Shown here: positions 36,528 to 47,200 of the stretch, piece after piece
Numbering within the stretch: position 1 is the stretch's first letter
How the letters are laid out: each line of letters starts with the position of its first letter
Assembly: GCA_964036295.1 (NCBI GenBank)
Contig: OZ038463.1
Location: 13,848,069 to 13,912,068 of the forward strand
DNA length: 64,000 nt
Source of the DNA: Plumapathes pennacea
Taxonomy: Eukaryota > Cnidaria > Anthozoa > Antipatharia > Myriopathidae
Direction: 5' to 3'
The notes under the pieces: model-generated
Databases searched by the model: none
Told to the model about the DNA's origin: nothing
What the model saw: the letters and a program-made list of their open reading frames with translations, nothing else
Program-made: the position numbers and the translations under genes

Positions 36528-37838
36528 ACCTCATTTTAAACTTTATATAACAAATTTTGGGAGAGGGGGAGGGGACGGGAGACCCGGGGAGGAGTGGAGG
36601 GGTGGAGCATTAAAGTGATGTAGTGAGAACACAAAAACTCAGGGTCGTTGTTCGATCAGCTTATAAATACGTTATGGTATATAAATACGAGTTTATATCG
36701 TCATATTGTCTGATCATTATTTGGTGGTCAACAAAGCAGTAGCACGGAGCACATGGGGCCGTCTAGTTTTGCTATTGTGCTATTTATTTGCTGAAGGTTT
36801 GCGACCGAAATGTCCAATGTTAGATGAGTTAGGAGAAAGGAAACGCAAAATAGGTATGGAGGTTTCCATGAACCATGAGTCAGTTTAACAAAAACGTACA
36901 ACGTTGTGCTTTTTGAATTTTGATTCGTTGTTTGAACCTCCATAAAAAAATAAAAATAAACAATCAAAACAAAAAACAACAGGAGCCTTTTTGCTGTTGG
37001 AAGTATTACATTTAATAATAACAATAACAATAATAATAACATTACAATATCTAAACAGTTACATTTACAATTCTGTATAGGAGTGCCTAAAACCTAAAAA
37101 CAAAGAAACAGTGTAAATCACTTTAAAAAAGAAATGCTGAACCAGAATGAAATATACATATCAAATTAAGACTTAAACAATATTGTTCGTACAACCAGGT
37201 ATATATGAATGCATAAACTATGGTAGCTTGAATTTTCATCCACTTTGATGTTCATTCCCTGTCTTCAATCGTGTTATCCATGGCATTTGAAAACCACTCA
37301 TGTAACAACTCCCTCTTTGTGGGCATCTGTGGCCGTAATTTTTAAGTCTTCTTGTTCTCCCATATGTCTGTCTTTCTCAACTTTCGTCTGATGTCACTCT
37401 ACTTTCCTATAAACAATACAAAGGACGCAATTTGTACTAATTCTGCATCACCCATATAATGCCAAGAAACATCACTGTCAGAAAGATATAGCCACAAAGG
37501 AAAGAAGGAAAAGCAAAGTTCAATGATTAACAAATAAATAGAGAAAAGAGCTCTTACCATCGCTGCCTGATTCACTTCTTGCCAGCAGTTAATAAATCCC
37601 ATCAGAAAAACCTGAAACAGAAATAAAAATCGAGGGGAGTACACAACCCAAGTAGGTCGTGTACTCCCAATTCTAGAAGACATCACTAATATCATTGAGG
37701 TGGGGTTAAAAAAGAACCTTGAAGATTTTGATGACGGGCAGATAATAGAACAAAGATAACAGAACACAAAAAGCCCAAGAAACAGGAGGAATAGTGACTG
37801 TTATTTTGTAATGATAACGCACACATTATAGTACATTT
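36528..37838. other. No gene recognised; simple A/T repeats
   Basis: A G-rich stretch lies at about 36557-36605 and an AAT/AAC simple repeat near 37010-37045. A 122-codon minus frame at 37399-37767 is hydrophobic but shows no motif or splice context; I do not call it. Confidence 0.4.
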
Positions 37839-37840
37839 TG

Positions 37841-38664
37841 TCCTTGCTTAAGATCAGGTCACAGAGGTCCTAGCTCACGCAGAACCTGGTCATCACAGAG
37901 GTCTTGATCAATTAAGCACCCAAAATATTTTCGTTTGTAGTAGTTCAAGTCAATGTCCTTGCTTAAGATCAGGTCACAAAGGTCCTGGCTCACGTAGAAC
38001 CTGGTCACAGAGGTCCTGATCAATTAAGCACCTAAATGATTTTTGTTTGTAGTGATTGAATTCAATGTATCAGGTCACAAAGGTCCTGTCTCACGAAGAT
38101 CCTGGTCAATATTTGTTTGTAGTAACTCAAGTCAGTGTCCTTGCTTAAGATCAGGTCACAAAGGTCCTGGCTCACGTAGAACCTGGTCACAGAGGTCCTG
38201 ATCAATTAAGCACCTAAATGTTTTTGTTTTTATAGTAATTCAAGTCAACGTCCTTGCTTAAGATCAGGTCACAAAGGTCCTGGCTCACGTAGAACCTGGT
38301 CACAGAGGTCCTGATCAATTAAGCACCTAAATGTTTTTGTTTGTAGTAATTCAAGTCAATGTCCTTGCTTAAGATCAGGTCACAAAGGTCCTGGCTCACG
38401 TAGAACCTGGTCACAGAGGTCCTGATCAATTAAGCACCCAAAATGTTTTTGTTTGTAGTAATTCAAGTCAATGTCCTTGCTTAAGATCAGGTCACAAAGG
38501 TCCTGGCTCACGTAGAACCTGGTCACAGAGGTCCTGATCAATTAAGCACCTAAATGTTTTTGTTTGTAGTAATTCAAGTCAATGTCCTTGCTTAAGATCA
38601 GGTCACAAAGGTCCTGGCTCACGTAGAACCTGGTCACAGAGGTTCTGATCAATTAAGCACCTGA
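37841..38664 (+). repeat. ~112-bp tandem array, left half
   Basis: The unit starts TCCTTGCTTAAGATCAGGTC and includes CTCACGTAGAACCTGGTCAC, GATCAATTAAGCACC and TTTTTGTTTGTAGTAATTCA. About seven units are present, one of them shortened near 38055-38120. The array resumes after the transposon at 41251. Confidence 0.88.
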
Positions 38665-41250
38665 CCCCGGTCTCAGACTGACCATGGTACCATGGTTTTG
38701 CATTGTCAACCATGTTAGACCATGGTTGACAGTGATGTGACCATGATGGCTGACCATGGTCACCAAAAGTACCTGACCATGGTACACTGACGACCATGGT
38801 CAAAAATAGAACTCAAAAAGAAAAGTGCCACAAGAACTTGTCTGCTAAAATGCTCACCCAGGAGTGCATTTTCAGTGCCCCAGAAATCAATCTTGATGTT
38901 TACTTTCAGTATTTAGCATGAACTGAAATGCTCATGATGAAACATGGAAAAACATGTTTGACCATGGTTTACTAACTTGACTAATATTAACTAATACTAA
39001 CTAATATTACATATACAAAAGCCAAGCTAATGAAATACTTGAGTCCTATTTGTGAGTTTGTGTGTATATGTTTAAATTAACAGTGAGGTCAGTAATTGCC
39101 AGGTTAAAATTAAATTTTCCCCATCAATGACTATGGTTGATCATGGTTAACCATGTCCTTAAGTAATTTGCATGCATGGGTACTATTTGATCAATATCAC
39201 AGTCAAGAAATAAATGCAAACAATTTCAAAAAGACCTTTACATAAATGTGTTTAACTCCTGAGTTTTCACAGTATGTGGTGAATATTGTACTCAGGTGAA
39301 GTCTTACTGTTCAGCAACCTTGACCATGAAATACCATGATCTAACATGATGTAGCACAGTCTTGTATCTAAATTACTGTTATCTTCAGTCTTTTCCTGTC
39401 TTTAAAGAATAAATGCTTACCCATTAAAGTAAACTGATTTTTGAGAGTGAAAGATGCATATTCTCTCCTCCAGATTAAATTAAAGAGCAATTAAAGCTAG
39501 ACAGCTTTCAATACTGCAAACTCATGGCAGCCCTTTATTATTTCACATGAAAAGTACATCATATTAAGTTTTAGCATTTCACTAAATGTTTAAAGCACAT
39601 ATATTCTTATAAAATTGAAAACTACCTATGATTTATCTGTCAACTGCATTGCTTCGACCTGCTTCAAAGTCGGATGCGATTCGCCACAAAACACGTGTCT
39701 TAAATACATTCAAAAGGCGTATGCGATCCACACTTATCTTGTTCTTTTTGCAAGCCTGGCGTTCTCAATCAAAATGGCAAGACAAAATTGGTATTGCTTC
39801 CAACCAACACTCCCATTTCTGAGACAGACGTGTTGCGGTTCCATCTTTGCTTGGGCACCCAGCCTGGAATAAACCGCTGGCCAATAACATCGAAGCCCGT
39901 AATCGAAATGCGCGGGCAGTTCCAACGGCCAACGGCCAAGGTGTTTTCAATTTTCCTGTTCAGACAACGAAGATGTAGATCTATTCATTTAAAATTTAAG
40001 TTGTTAATGAAGGTAAGAACTCTGTGATGTATTTTCCACGTGGTATTTCTCCATAAAGGATGACCGTTTCCCCGTGATTGCAACTGGAGTTCAGGCAAGT
40101 AATTGAATATATAGTCGTCTCAGTTAATTTCTACAAACGACTAAACCGAGATCCTGTAATTTTCACGTCCCTTTAGCTTTCATAAGAGTGTTTTTCTCAG
40201 GTGGACTAACGACAGTTTAATTTACAGCTGAAGCTGGAGACGCTGACTCAATTCTATTTCAACACAAGGGGAAGAACTTTAGCACATTATTTGTCTGCTA
40301 GATTCAGTGCTAAAACGTGCTGTAATGTCGTAAGATACAATGATTTGTTGCATATTAAAACTGTCGCAGCATAAAATAGGGCGATTACGACTGATGCAGA
40401 GTTCACATCGTTTCCCCGGTTTTGAACCGTTTGTGCTTCTACACACAACAAGCGCTAGCCTCATTTTATTCCTCGAATTTAAACCTATGGCGGGCCCACC
40501 GTCTTTTGCCCTGGTTGAGTGGATTGGAGATGAAAAGGCAGAGTACTGGTAAGTCATCAAAACCACCCAAATTGATGCCAATCCAGAAGACATCGTGGTT
40601 GGAAAAAGTGTCGATGCCATATGGAAGAGAGGAGAAGAAACTGCCCTGTGGCCAAGATTTTGAAATGATGATGAAATGACATATTCCATCTGCTTGTAAA
40701 GTCTACTGAGAAATTGTGATTAAATGTAACAAATTGTTTTTACTGTTATTAGTTTGTTTGTTCTGAAACAATCTTAAAACATTGTTTGACTACTATATGT
40801 TCTCAGTCATGGTTAGAAAACATGTTTTACCATGTTCTACCATGGTTAGTGTGCTGGATTTATTTCTTTGGTAACATGTTTGACCATGTTCTTTCATGGT
40901 TAGAAAACATGTTTGACCATGTTCTACCATGGTTACTGTGCTGCATTTGTTTCTTAGGTAACCTGTTTTACCATGTTCTTTCATGGTTTGAAAACATGTT
41001 TGACCATGTTCTACCATGGTTGGGGTGCTCAATTCATTTCTGTTTAAACATGTTTGACCATGTTCTATCATGGTCATGTTTGACCATGGTCAACCATGGT
41101 TGACATTTGGGCAATTTAACGTTCATGGTTGACTATGATCCACCATGGTCATATCATTGACAAAACATGGTAAACCATGGTCAAGAACCATGGTCAAACT
41201 ATGTTTCTAACATGGTTGACCATGGTTTGACAATGATTCTGAGACCGGGG
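38665..41250. mobile_element. 2.6-kb TIR transposon with CCATGGT-rich subterminal arrays
   Basis: CCCCGGTCTCAGA at 38665-38677 is perfectly inverted at 41238-41250. Excision joins ...AAGCACCT and GAATGTTTTT to restore the tandem-array unit, with GA as a possible 2-bp duplication. Both subterminal zones (about 38690-38815 and 40795-41235) are dense in CCATGGT, ACCATGGTCA and ACATGTTTGACCATG. On the right these form an ~88-bp repeat of about three units. Such arrays resemble multiple transposase-binding sites. The superfamily is not assigned; no transposase is visible inside. Confidence 0.75.
40487..40663 (+). pseudogene. Degraded coding fragment inside the TIR transposon
   Basis: From ATG-40487 the frame reads MAGPPSFALVEWIGDEKAEY-W, meets TAA at 40550-40552, then continues in the same frame with coding-like sequence (VGKSVDAIWKRGEETALW) to TGA at 40661-40663. 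The N-terminal FALVEW style recalls short conserved N-terminal regions seen in some invertebrate BEN or DUF4806-type proteins; that resemblance is weak and from memory. The TAA overlaps GTAAGT, a donor-like sequence, but the frame continuing beyond it argues for a nonsense change. It could be a captured host exon. Confidence 0.4.
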
Positions 41251-42020
41251 GAATGTTTTTGTTTATAGCAATTCAAGTCAATGTCCTTGCTTAAGATCAG
41301 GTTATTAAGGTCCTGTTTCACAAAGAGCCTGTTAGAATAACTCAAGTCAATGTCTCAGGTTATCAAGGTCCTGTTTCACAAAAAGCCTGGTCACAGGGCT
41401 AGAAATCATAATCAATATTGTTTGTTTGTAGTTACTCAAGTCAATGTCTAAGGTCACAAAGGTTCTGTCTCACAGATATCTAATAGCTGAAAGATTCAAT
41501 GAATATTTTACCAAAAGTAGGTCCAACTCTTGCAAAAGAAATTCCTTGTGCAAATAATTTTAAAACATTTAAACATAACAAAACAAAAAAAGCAAAAAAA
41601 AAAAAGATAAAACATAAAAAAGCTTAATCAACAAATAGAATCACAAATTGGAGGAAATTATATAAAGCAGGTAGAATAACTCTCAGGTTATCAAGGTCCT
41701 GTTTCACAAAAAGCCTGGTCACAGGGCTAGAAGTCATAATCAATATTGTTTGTTTGTAGTTACTCAAGTCAATGTCTAAGGTCACAAAGGTCCTGTCTCA
41801 CAGATATCTAATAGCTGAAAGATTCAATTAATATTTTACCAAACGTAGGTCCAACTCTTGCAAAAAACTTCTTGGGGAAATAAATATTTCATCATCTTTC
41901 ACAAAGAGCCTGATCACAGGACTAGAAGTCCTGATCAATTTTTTGGTTTGTAGTAAGTCAAGTCAATGTCTAAGGTCACAATGGTCATCTCTTACAATGA
42001 GCCTGGTCACAGGGCTCGAA
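41251..42020 (+). repeat. ~112-bp tandem array, right half, degenerate
   Basis: Units here are diverged (TTCACAAAAAGCCTGGTCAC, TTGTTTGTAGTTACTCAAGT). A higher-order copy is visible: about 41345-41530 recurs at about 41680-41870. Confidence 0.75.
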
Positions 42021-42124
42021 GTCATGATCAGTTATGCATCCGAATTTCCATGTGTTACACCGTCAGCAGTAACTAAAAATATCTGTAAGAATATATCTCA
42101 CCGAGCTAAGCCCCCTCTTGGATA

Positions 42125-42407
42125 AAGAAGCCTCATAGGTTCTATAGGCTCTATAGGCTCTATAGGTAATCTATAGGCTCTATAGGCTCTATAGGCTCTA
42201 TAGGCTCTATAGGCTGTATAGGCTGTATAGGTTCTATAGGCTCTATAGGCTCTATAGGCTCTATAGGTTCTATAGGCTCTATAGGCTCTATAGGCTCTAT
42301 AGGCTCTATAGGCTCTATAGGTTCTATAGGCTCTATAGGTTCTATAGGCTCTATAGGCTCTATAGGCTCTATAGGCTCTATAGGCTCTATAGGTTCTAGG
42401 TTCTATA
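42125..42407 (+). repeat. 9-bp satellite (GGCTCTATA)n, outer block
   Basis: Uninterrupted 9-mers GGCTCTATA or GGTTCTATA, with a few GGCTGTATA. The block is stopped at 42408 by the LTR-like insertion and resumes for about one unit at 43553. All ORFs across it are artefacts of the 9-bp period. Confidence 0.95.
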
Positions 42408-43552
42408 TGTAACCGGACGGCGCAAGCGGTTTCGCCGTGAATAAATTAAATAGGGATGCAGCGAGTGGACTGACAAAACACTTTAATGAAACAGATAAAA
42501 ACAGTACCAAACGGTGTATAAAAAAACGGTATAAATGGTAGGTAAAACGATCTAAAACGGAAACGAGTAACAGTGCTAGGAAACAAAGCAAGTACAACAA
42601 AATACTATAAGAATATAATCTAACTTGATTATCCTAGCCATATAAGTAGCACGTATACTAAAGACTACTGTTTAACTTGTTGACAACAAAGGATAAACAA
42701 TGGAAACCTTGCAACAATAGAAATTGCTAATTGACAGGAAATGACTTAATGACTATTAAGTAATCATTGACTAAACAGAAAGCTGATATGCAAATCCATG
42801 CTGTGAAATGCTGAAAAGCATGGCTGGTGATTGTAGCATTGAATGGACTAAACTAAACAGAATAAGGGCACAAAGATGAAAGTACTCGACTAAGAAATGC
42901 ACAGGATGCTAACACAGCAAAGGTGAGCAAACAATTTGGATGAATCAATAGATATAAAATCTGTGCACTGAAATACTTGCTTCCCCAAGGGCAAAGGTTA
43001 AGTGAAACACAACTAAATAACAACTGAGCTTGATACAACTTGAATTGGACCATGTGCTTATGCAGATTGAGAAATAGTATTGCTGAAGGCAATAACTATA
43101 CTGAACTGAAAAGCGTGCACATTAACACTGAGCTAGAAACTGAACCTAAAGAATTCTATAATATTATATAAACCTAGCAGTAAGAGAGAATAAACTAAAT
43201 TGTACCTTGTGCTCCAATATGCTTGCTTAACAATTTATAATTCCATGTCTTGCACAGTACACCCAGGAGTGAACCTCCTCCACAGAGAGCTGATCGAACA
43301 CTGACTAAGAGCTACATGTGCTGGCCTTGTGATAGCTAGTGATTACGAAATTCCCAGCACATGGCGACTAAACATATCCAAATACGGTCCTAGCAAGTGC
43401 TGAAACAAAGCTAAAACAACTGAAACTGCTGCATTGCTCAATACTCTAGAACATTCTAGAGCCTTCCAAGTGATAATAATTAACTGCAGGTTTAGAGTAG
43501 AGAAATAGAAATATAAAAATACAAAAAAAATAAGCACTCTGACACTGTCACA
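42408..43552. mobile_element. Solo-LTR-like insertion with TATA target duplication
   Basis: The 1145-bp insert begins TGTAACC and ends GTCACA, a TG...CA pair with a short inverted TGTRAC. TATA lies on both sides (42404-42407 and 43553-43556), and removal restores perfect satellite units (GGTTCTATAGGTTCTATATG). A single LTR left by recombination is the simplest reading. No second LTR, primer-binding site or gag/pol is present in the window. Confidence 0.6.
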
Positions 43553-43659
43553 TATAGGTTCTATATGGACACACAGGGACTCTGTAGTTACATATAGATA
43601 CATAGGGACACACAGGGACACACCCAATATTCAGGACTGCTTACACTTAGAAAGAGCCG
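43553..43659 (+). repeat. 107-bp direct repeat, copy of the exon 1/intron 1 junction
   Basis: Almost identical to 47596-47702: GGTTCTATATGGACACACAG, then ACATAGGGACACAC, then GGACTGCTTACACTTAGAAA. On the minus strand the 47-kb copy is the 3' end of exon 1 and the 5' end of intron 1 of the transposase gene, so this is a displaced duplicate lying beyond the gene's 3' end. Confidence 0.85.
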
Positions 43660-43690
43660 AAGATGCGGCCAAAAAAAAAAAAAAAGAACT

Positions 43691-44075
43691 CATATAGAGC
43701 CTATAGAGCCTATAGAGCCTATAGAGCCTATAGAGCCTATAGAGCCTATAGAGCCTATAGAACCTATAGAGCCTATAGAACCTATAGAGCCTATAGAGCC
43801 TATAGAGCCTATAGAGCCTATAGAACCTATAGAGCCTATAGAGCCTATAGAGCCTATAGAACCTATAGAGCCTATAGAGCCTATAGAGCCTATAGAGCCT
43901 ATAGAGCCTATAGAGCCTATAGAGCCTATAGAGCCTATAGAACCTATAGAGCCTATAGAGCCTATAGAGCCTATAGAACCTATAGAACCTATAGAGCCTA
44001 TAGAGCCTATAGAACCTATAGAGCCTATAGAACCTATAGAACCTATAGAGCCTATAGAGCCTATAGAACCTATAA
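43691..44075 (-). repeat. 9-bp satellite (TATAGAGCC)n, inverted block
   Basis: About 43 units of TATAGAGCC with TATAGAACC variants, in the orientation opposite to the blocks at 42125 and 47032. It lies about 70 bp beyond the polyadenylation signal of the adjacent minus-strand gene. Confidence 0.95.
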
Positions 44076-44143
44076 ATAAGAAGATCATGTTTTAGCCAGA
44101 ACTTGAGAATTCTATGATCATACTTGCTGAAAAATGATCGGTT

Positions 44144-44149
44144 TTTATT
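44144..44149 (-). terminator. Polyadenylation signal AATAAA of the transposase gene
   Basis: AATAAA on the minus strand, about 90 nt after the stop codon at 44238. It fits as the 3' end signal of the minus-strand gene above it. Confidence 0.55.
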
Positions 44150-44237
44150 AAACATATTAAGGTCATAAGCACAAAACTTTCCTTATGGCAACACAACATA
44201 TTCATTTAACCAAAAATCAGGGGCAATATTGTTCTTG

Positions 44238-47200
44238 TCAGCCGTGTGATTGTGAAGCCAAATACAAACTTAACTGCTCTTCCAAAAGTAGTAGTTTTTG
44301 TTTTGTTCTAAAGTGCTCTAATTTGAATCTAATCTTCTGTACATTTTTTCGGTTACACTCTGGTAGGTTGCCCATTTGTACTACATCATTGTACACAACT
44401 GTCAAGCGATGCACTTGATCGTTAGTGATATCAGAAAGTTTGAATAGCACACCAGTGTCCATAGCTGCCTCAAGTAATACCAAAGTTTCCAAGCTTGTCC
44501 ACACTCCACACCTTGCTACTTCACCGCGAACGTTCAAAAACAAGTCGCTTTTCAGTCTTATCCCCCCCATTTCATAAGATTTTCGTTTTCTAGTTTTAGG
44601 CAGCTGATCTTTTGTTGCTATTTCCTGACGAAGTCCATGGGGATTGCTGCAACCTTTGCATTTGCAAGAAATGGTACAGCTCTCCTTTGAACGTAAACAG
44701 GGACACCGGCACTTGTACGTGGGACCGTAGTTCACACAGGAACTCCTGGTATCATCCTTACTGGAGTTCTTTCCACATGTGCATCCTTTTCGTTCTGCTG
44801 TTGTCACGTGGCTGTCATCTTCCTTTTTCTCTTGGACCGCGTCGTAGTGTCCTGATCCCGAACCGTCAAAAGCGAGGTACACGGTGAAGTCTGGAAAAAT
44901 TGGCCGTGTTGTTGGAAGTATTGTAATCAGTGGAAAATTTTCAATAGAGGTTATGAGGACAAACGGGAGCCCTAATACGTTTGCCAATGCAGCAATCATT
45001 AAGTCTCCAATATCCCCACAATACTCTCCAGGTTTGCGGTATTTCTCAGTGGAGTCTAAAAACGTATCCCTGGCATTGCCAGAGAGTTTCTCTTTGTACA
45101 TTTCCGCGTGTTCTCTCAACTCGTTTACCATCAAAGGATGGCTCCTTTACATTGGTCTTGGCAGTAGTTGTTCCAAACATTATTTGGTTGAACAAATTTG
45201 GCAACAGGTACAAATCGTAGACTTCACATTTTGATTTCATACTTCTTAAAGCGTTTAGCTTGCTCATTGCGCTGTCTAAAATGCTTGAGATTTTTTCATG
45301 GCACGTATGAATTTTATGCGGGTCTTTCTCCTCTGGACTTGATACACCGATGCCGAATCTTTCCTTTTTTTCGTCCGTTGTTTGTACTTTTGATGCCCCT
45401 CTTGGTTCTGGGACTTGAAATTCTTTTTTGGCCATTTCTGCCTTTAATTTGGTAATAGGGTTGACCACGGGTACTCCTCTGACTGTGTTATTTCGCCGTG
45501 AGTTCCAACAATAAAAGAAAATCGTTAAAAGGGCAAAAGCGAGTTCAGGACCCATTTTTGCGCCAGCAAAAAGGTCGTTTAGCTTTTCGTGTAGACTCTC
45601 GTTTATGCTTGTCGAATAGCCTGGGAGAATTCCGCTTATGCAACCGCTTTTGATGTGTTCCTTTAGATGTTGAATTTGGGGGGGGGGGGAAGTCATCTCT
45701 GAATAGCTCTTGACGTCCATAATCCGTTCTTCCGATGTGTGTCCATTTGTCATAAAATCGCTCTAAATTCATTAGCAGTATGTCCTTATCAGGGGTGGAC
45801 TTCTTCCTTTTGTCACCCGTGTCTTCTCTGTCCCTAAACACTAACTTTAGTTCTTTAACACAATCATTGAATAATGCGTGACGTTTGTTCATCGTCGAAG
45901 TGATTCTTTGGATTGCGTGGAAGAGGTCCAACTTTACAAGTACATCACCTCCAAATACTTCGCGGATTTTGTTACTCCATTTGCAGCAGTTGTCAATGAT
46001 GAAGTATTTAACTTTGCCGCCTTGGCTGTACACTCTCTTATTAAGATTTGTTAAGAGATCCTTCACAGTATCAAACTTTTCCCTTTCAGCCAGTTGCCAC
46101 GCCATAACCTCGTGCACTTCGTTTAACACTACGAACAACGAGTTGTACTGTTTACTCCACGCGCCCGAGGTTCCACTTGTGACACCGATATTTATTGTTA
46201 CCTAAAAAAGAAAAGAAATCGTAAAATATTTTTGGATAGCGCTTAATAAGAGCCCCAAATAAGCCGTATCCGCCAAAATATCAGCTTATACAGTGAAATT
46301 TCGCGTTATACGTGGTAACGGGCCATAAAAATCTGGTCCGATAAACGGGGGTTTCTGATAACTAAATGACTGGGATTTTGGTCCGGCGGGACAAAAAAGT
46401 AGTCATAATAACGGGGTGGTCGTAAGGCGTGAAACACTGTATATGGGAGAACCCCCCGTAAAGGGAAAAGTATCAACATTTACCTTGAACGTGTGGTCTG
46501 CCATCAGGGCACTTGCGGTGACAGTTCTGAGTTCACTTTCGTAACAGTCTTTGTTTAGTTTAAGGTATCTCAGAAACAAACGCGTTAATGTGTCATCGGT
46601 TGGGCATAACTTCAAGAGACATTGTTTACGCTCTCCAAATAACTTTTCCGCTCTTTGCGACGATGCATCCAAGGCATTGTTGTTTTCTATTGTCAGCTTT
46701 CCTACTCGGTCCCTGTACTTCGACATATCGTTCCAATATCGATATTCCGCCAAATAGAGGAGATGGATGACTTTCTCAATGTACATAGATTGGTAGCGAT
46801 TGAAAGAAATACCATTAGTTACCGCTGCCTTTAAGTCTTCAATGAAATCCTTCGTGTACCCACTGTGGTGTGTCAATTCAAAAGGAACTTCATCAGACCA
46901 ACGTGATAGAAAATCGGGATCGGTGTTTCTAACGTTGTGCTCTCCTGCGGAACAATAGTAGTCCCTTCCAACAAGGAATACTGGACCACGTGTCCAAAAT
47001 CACCACCGAAATCATCCCTCTAATAAAATGTAGGTTCTATAGGTTCTATAGGCTCTATAGGCTCTATAGGCTCTATAGGTTCTATAGGCTGTATAGGCTG
47101 TATAGGCTCTATAGGCTCTATAGGCTCTATAGGCTCTATAGGTTCCATAGGCTCTATAGGCTCTATAGGCTCTATAGGCTCAATAGGCTCTATAGGCTCT

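Noticed and set aside
37399..37767. 122-codon hydrophobic minus-strand frame
   Set aside because: No motif, no splice sites in phase, and no neighbouring exon; probably chance.
40793..41103. Overlapping ORFs in the CCATGGT region
   Set aside because: They reflect the ~88-bp tandem repeat, and both strands are open because the motifs are palindromic.
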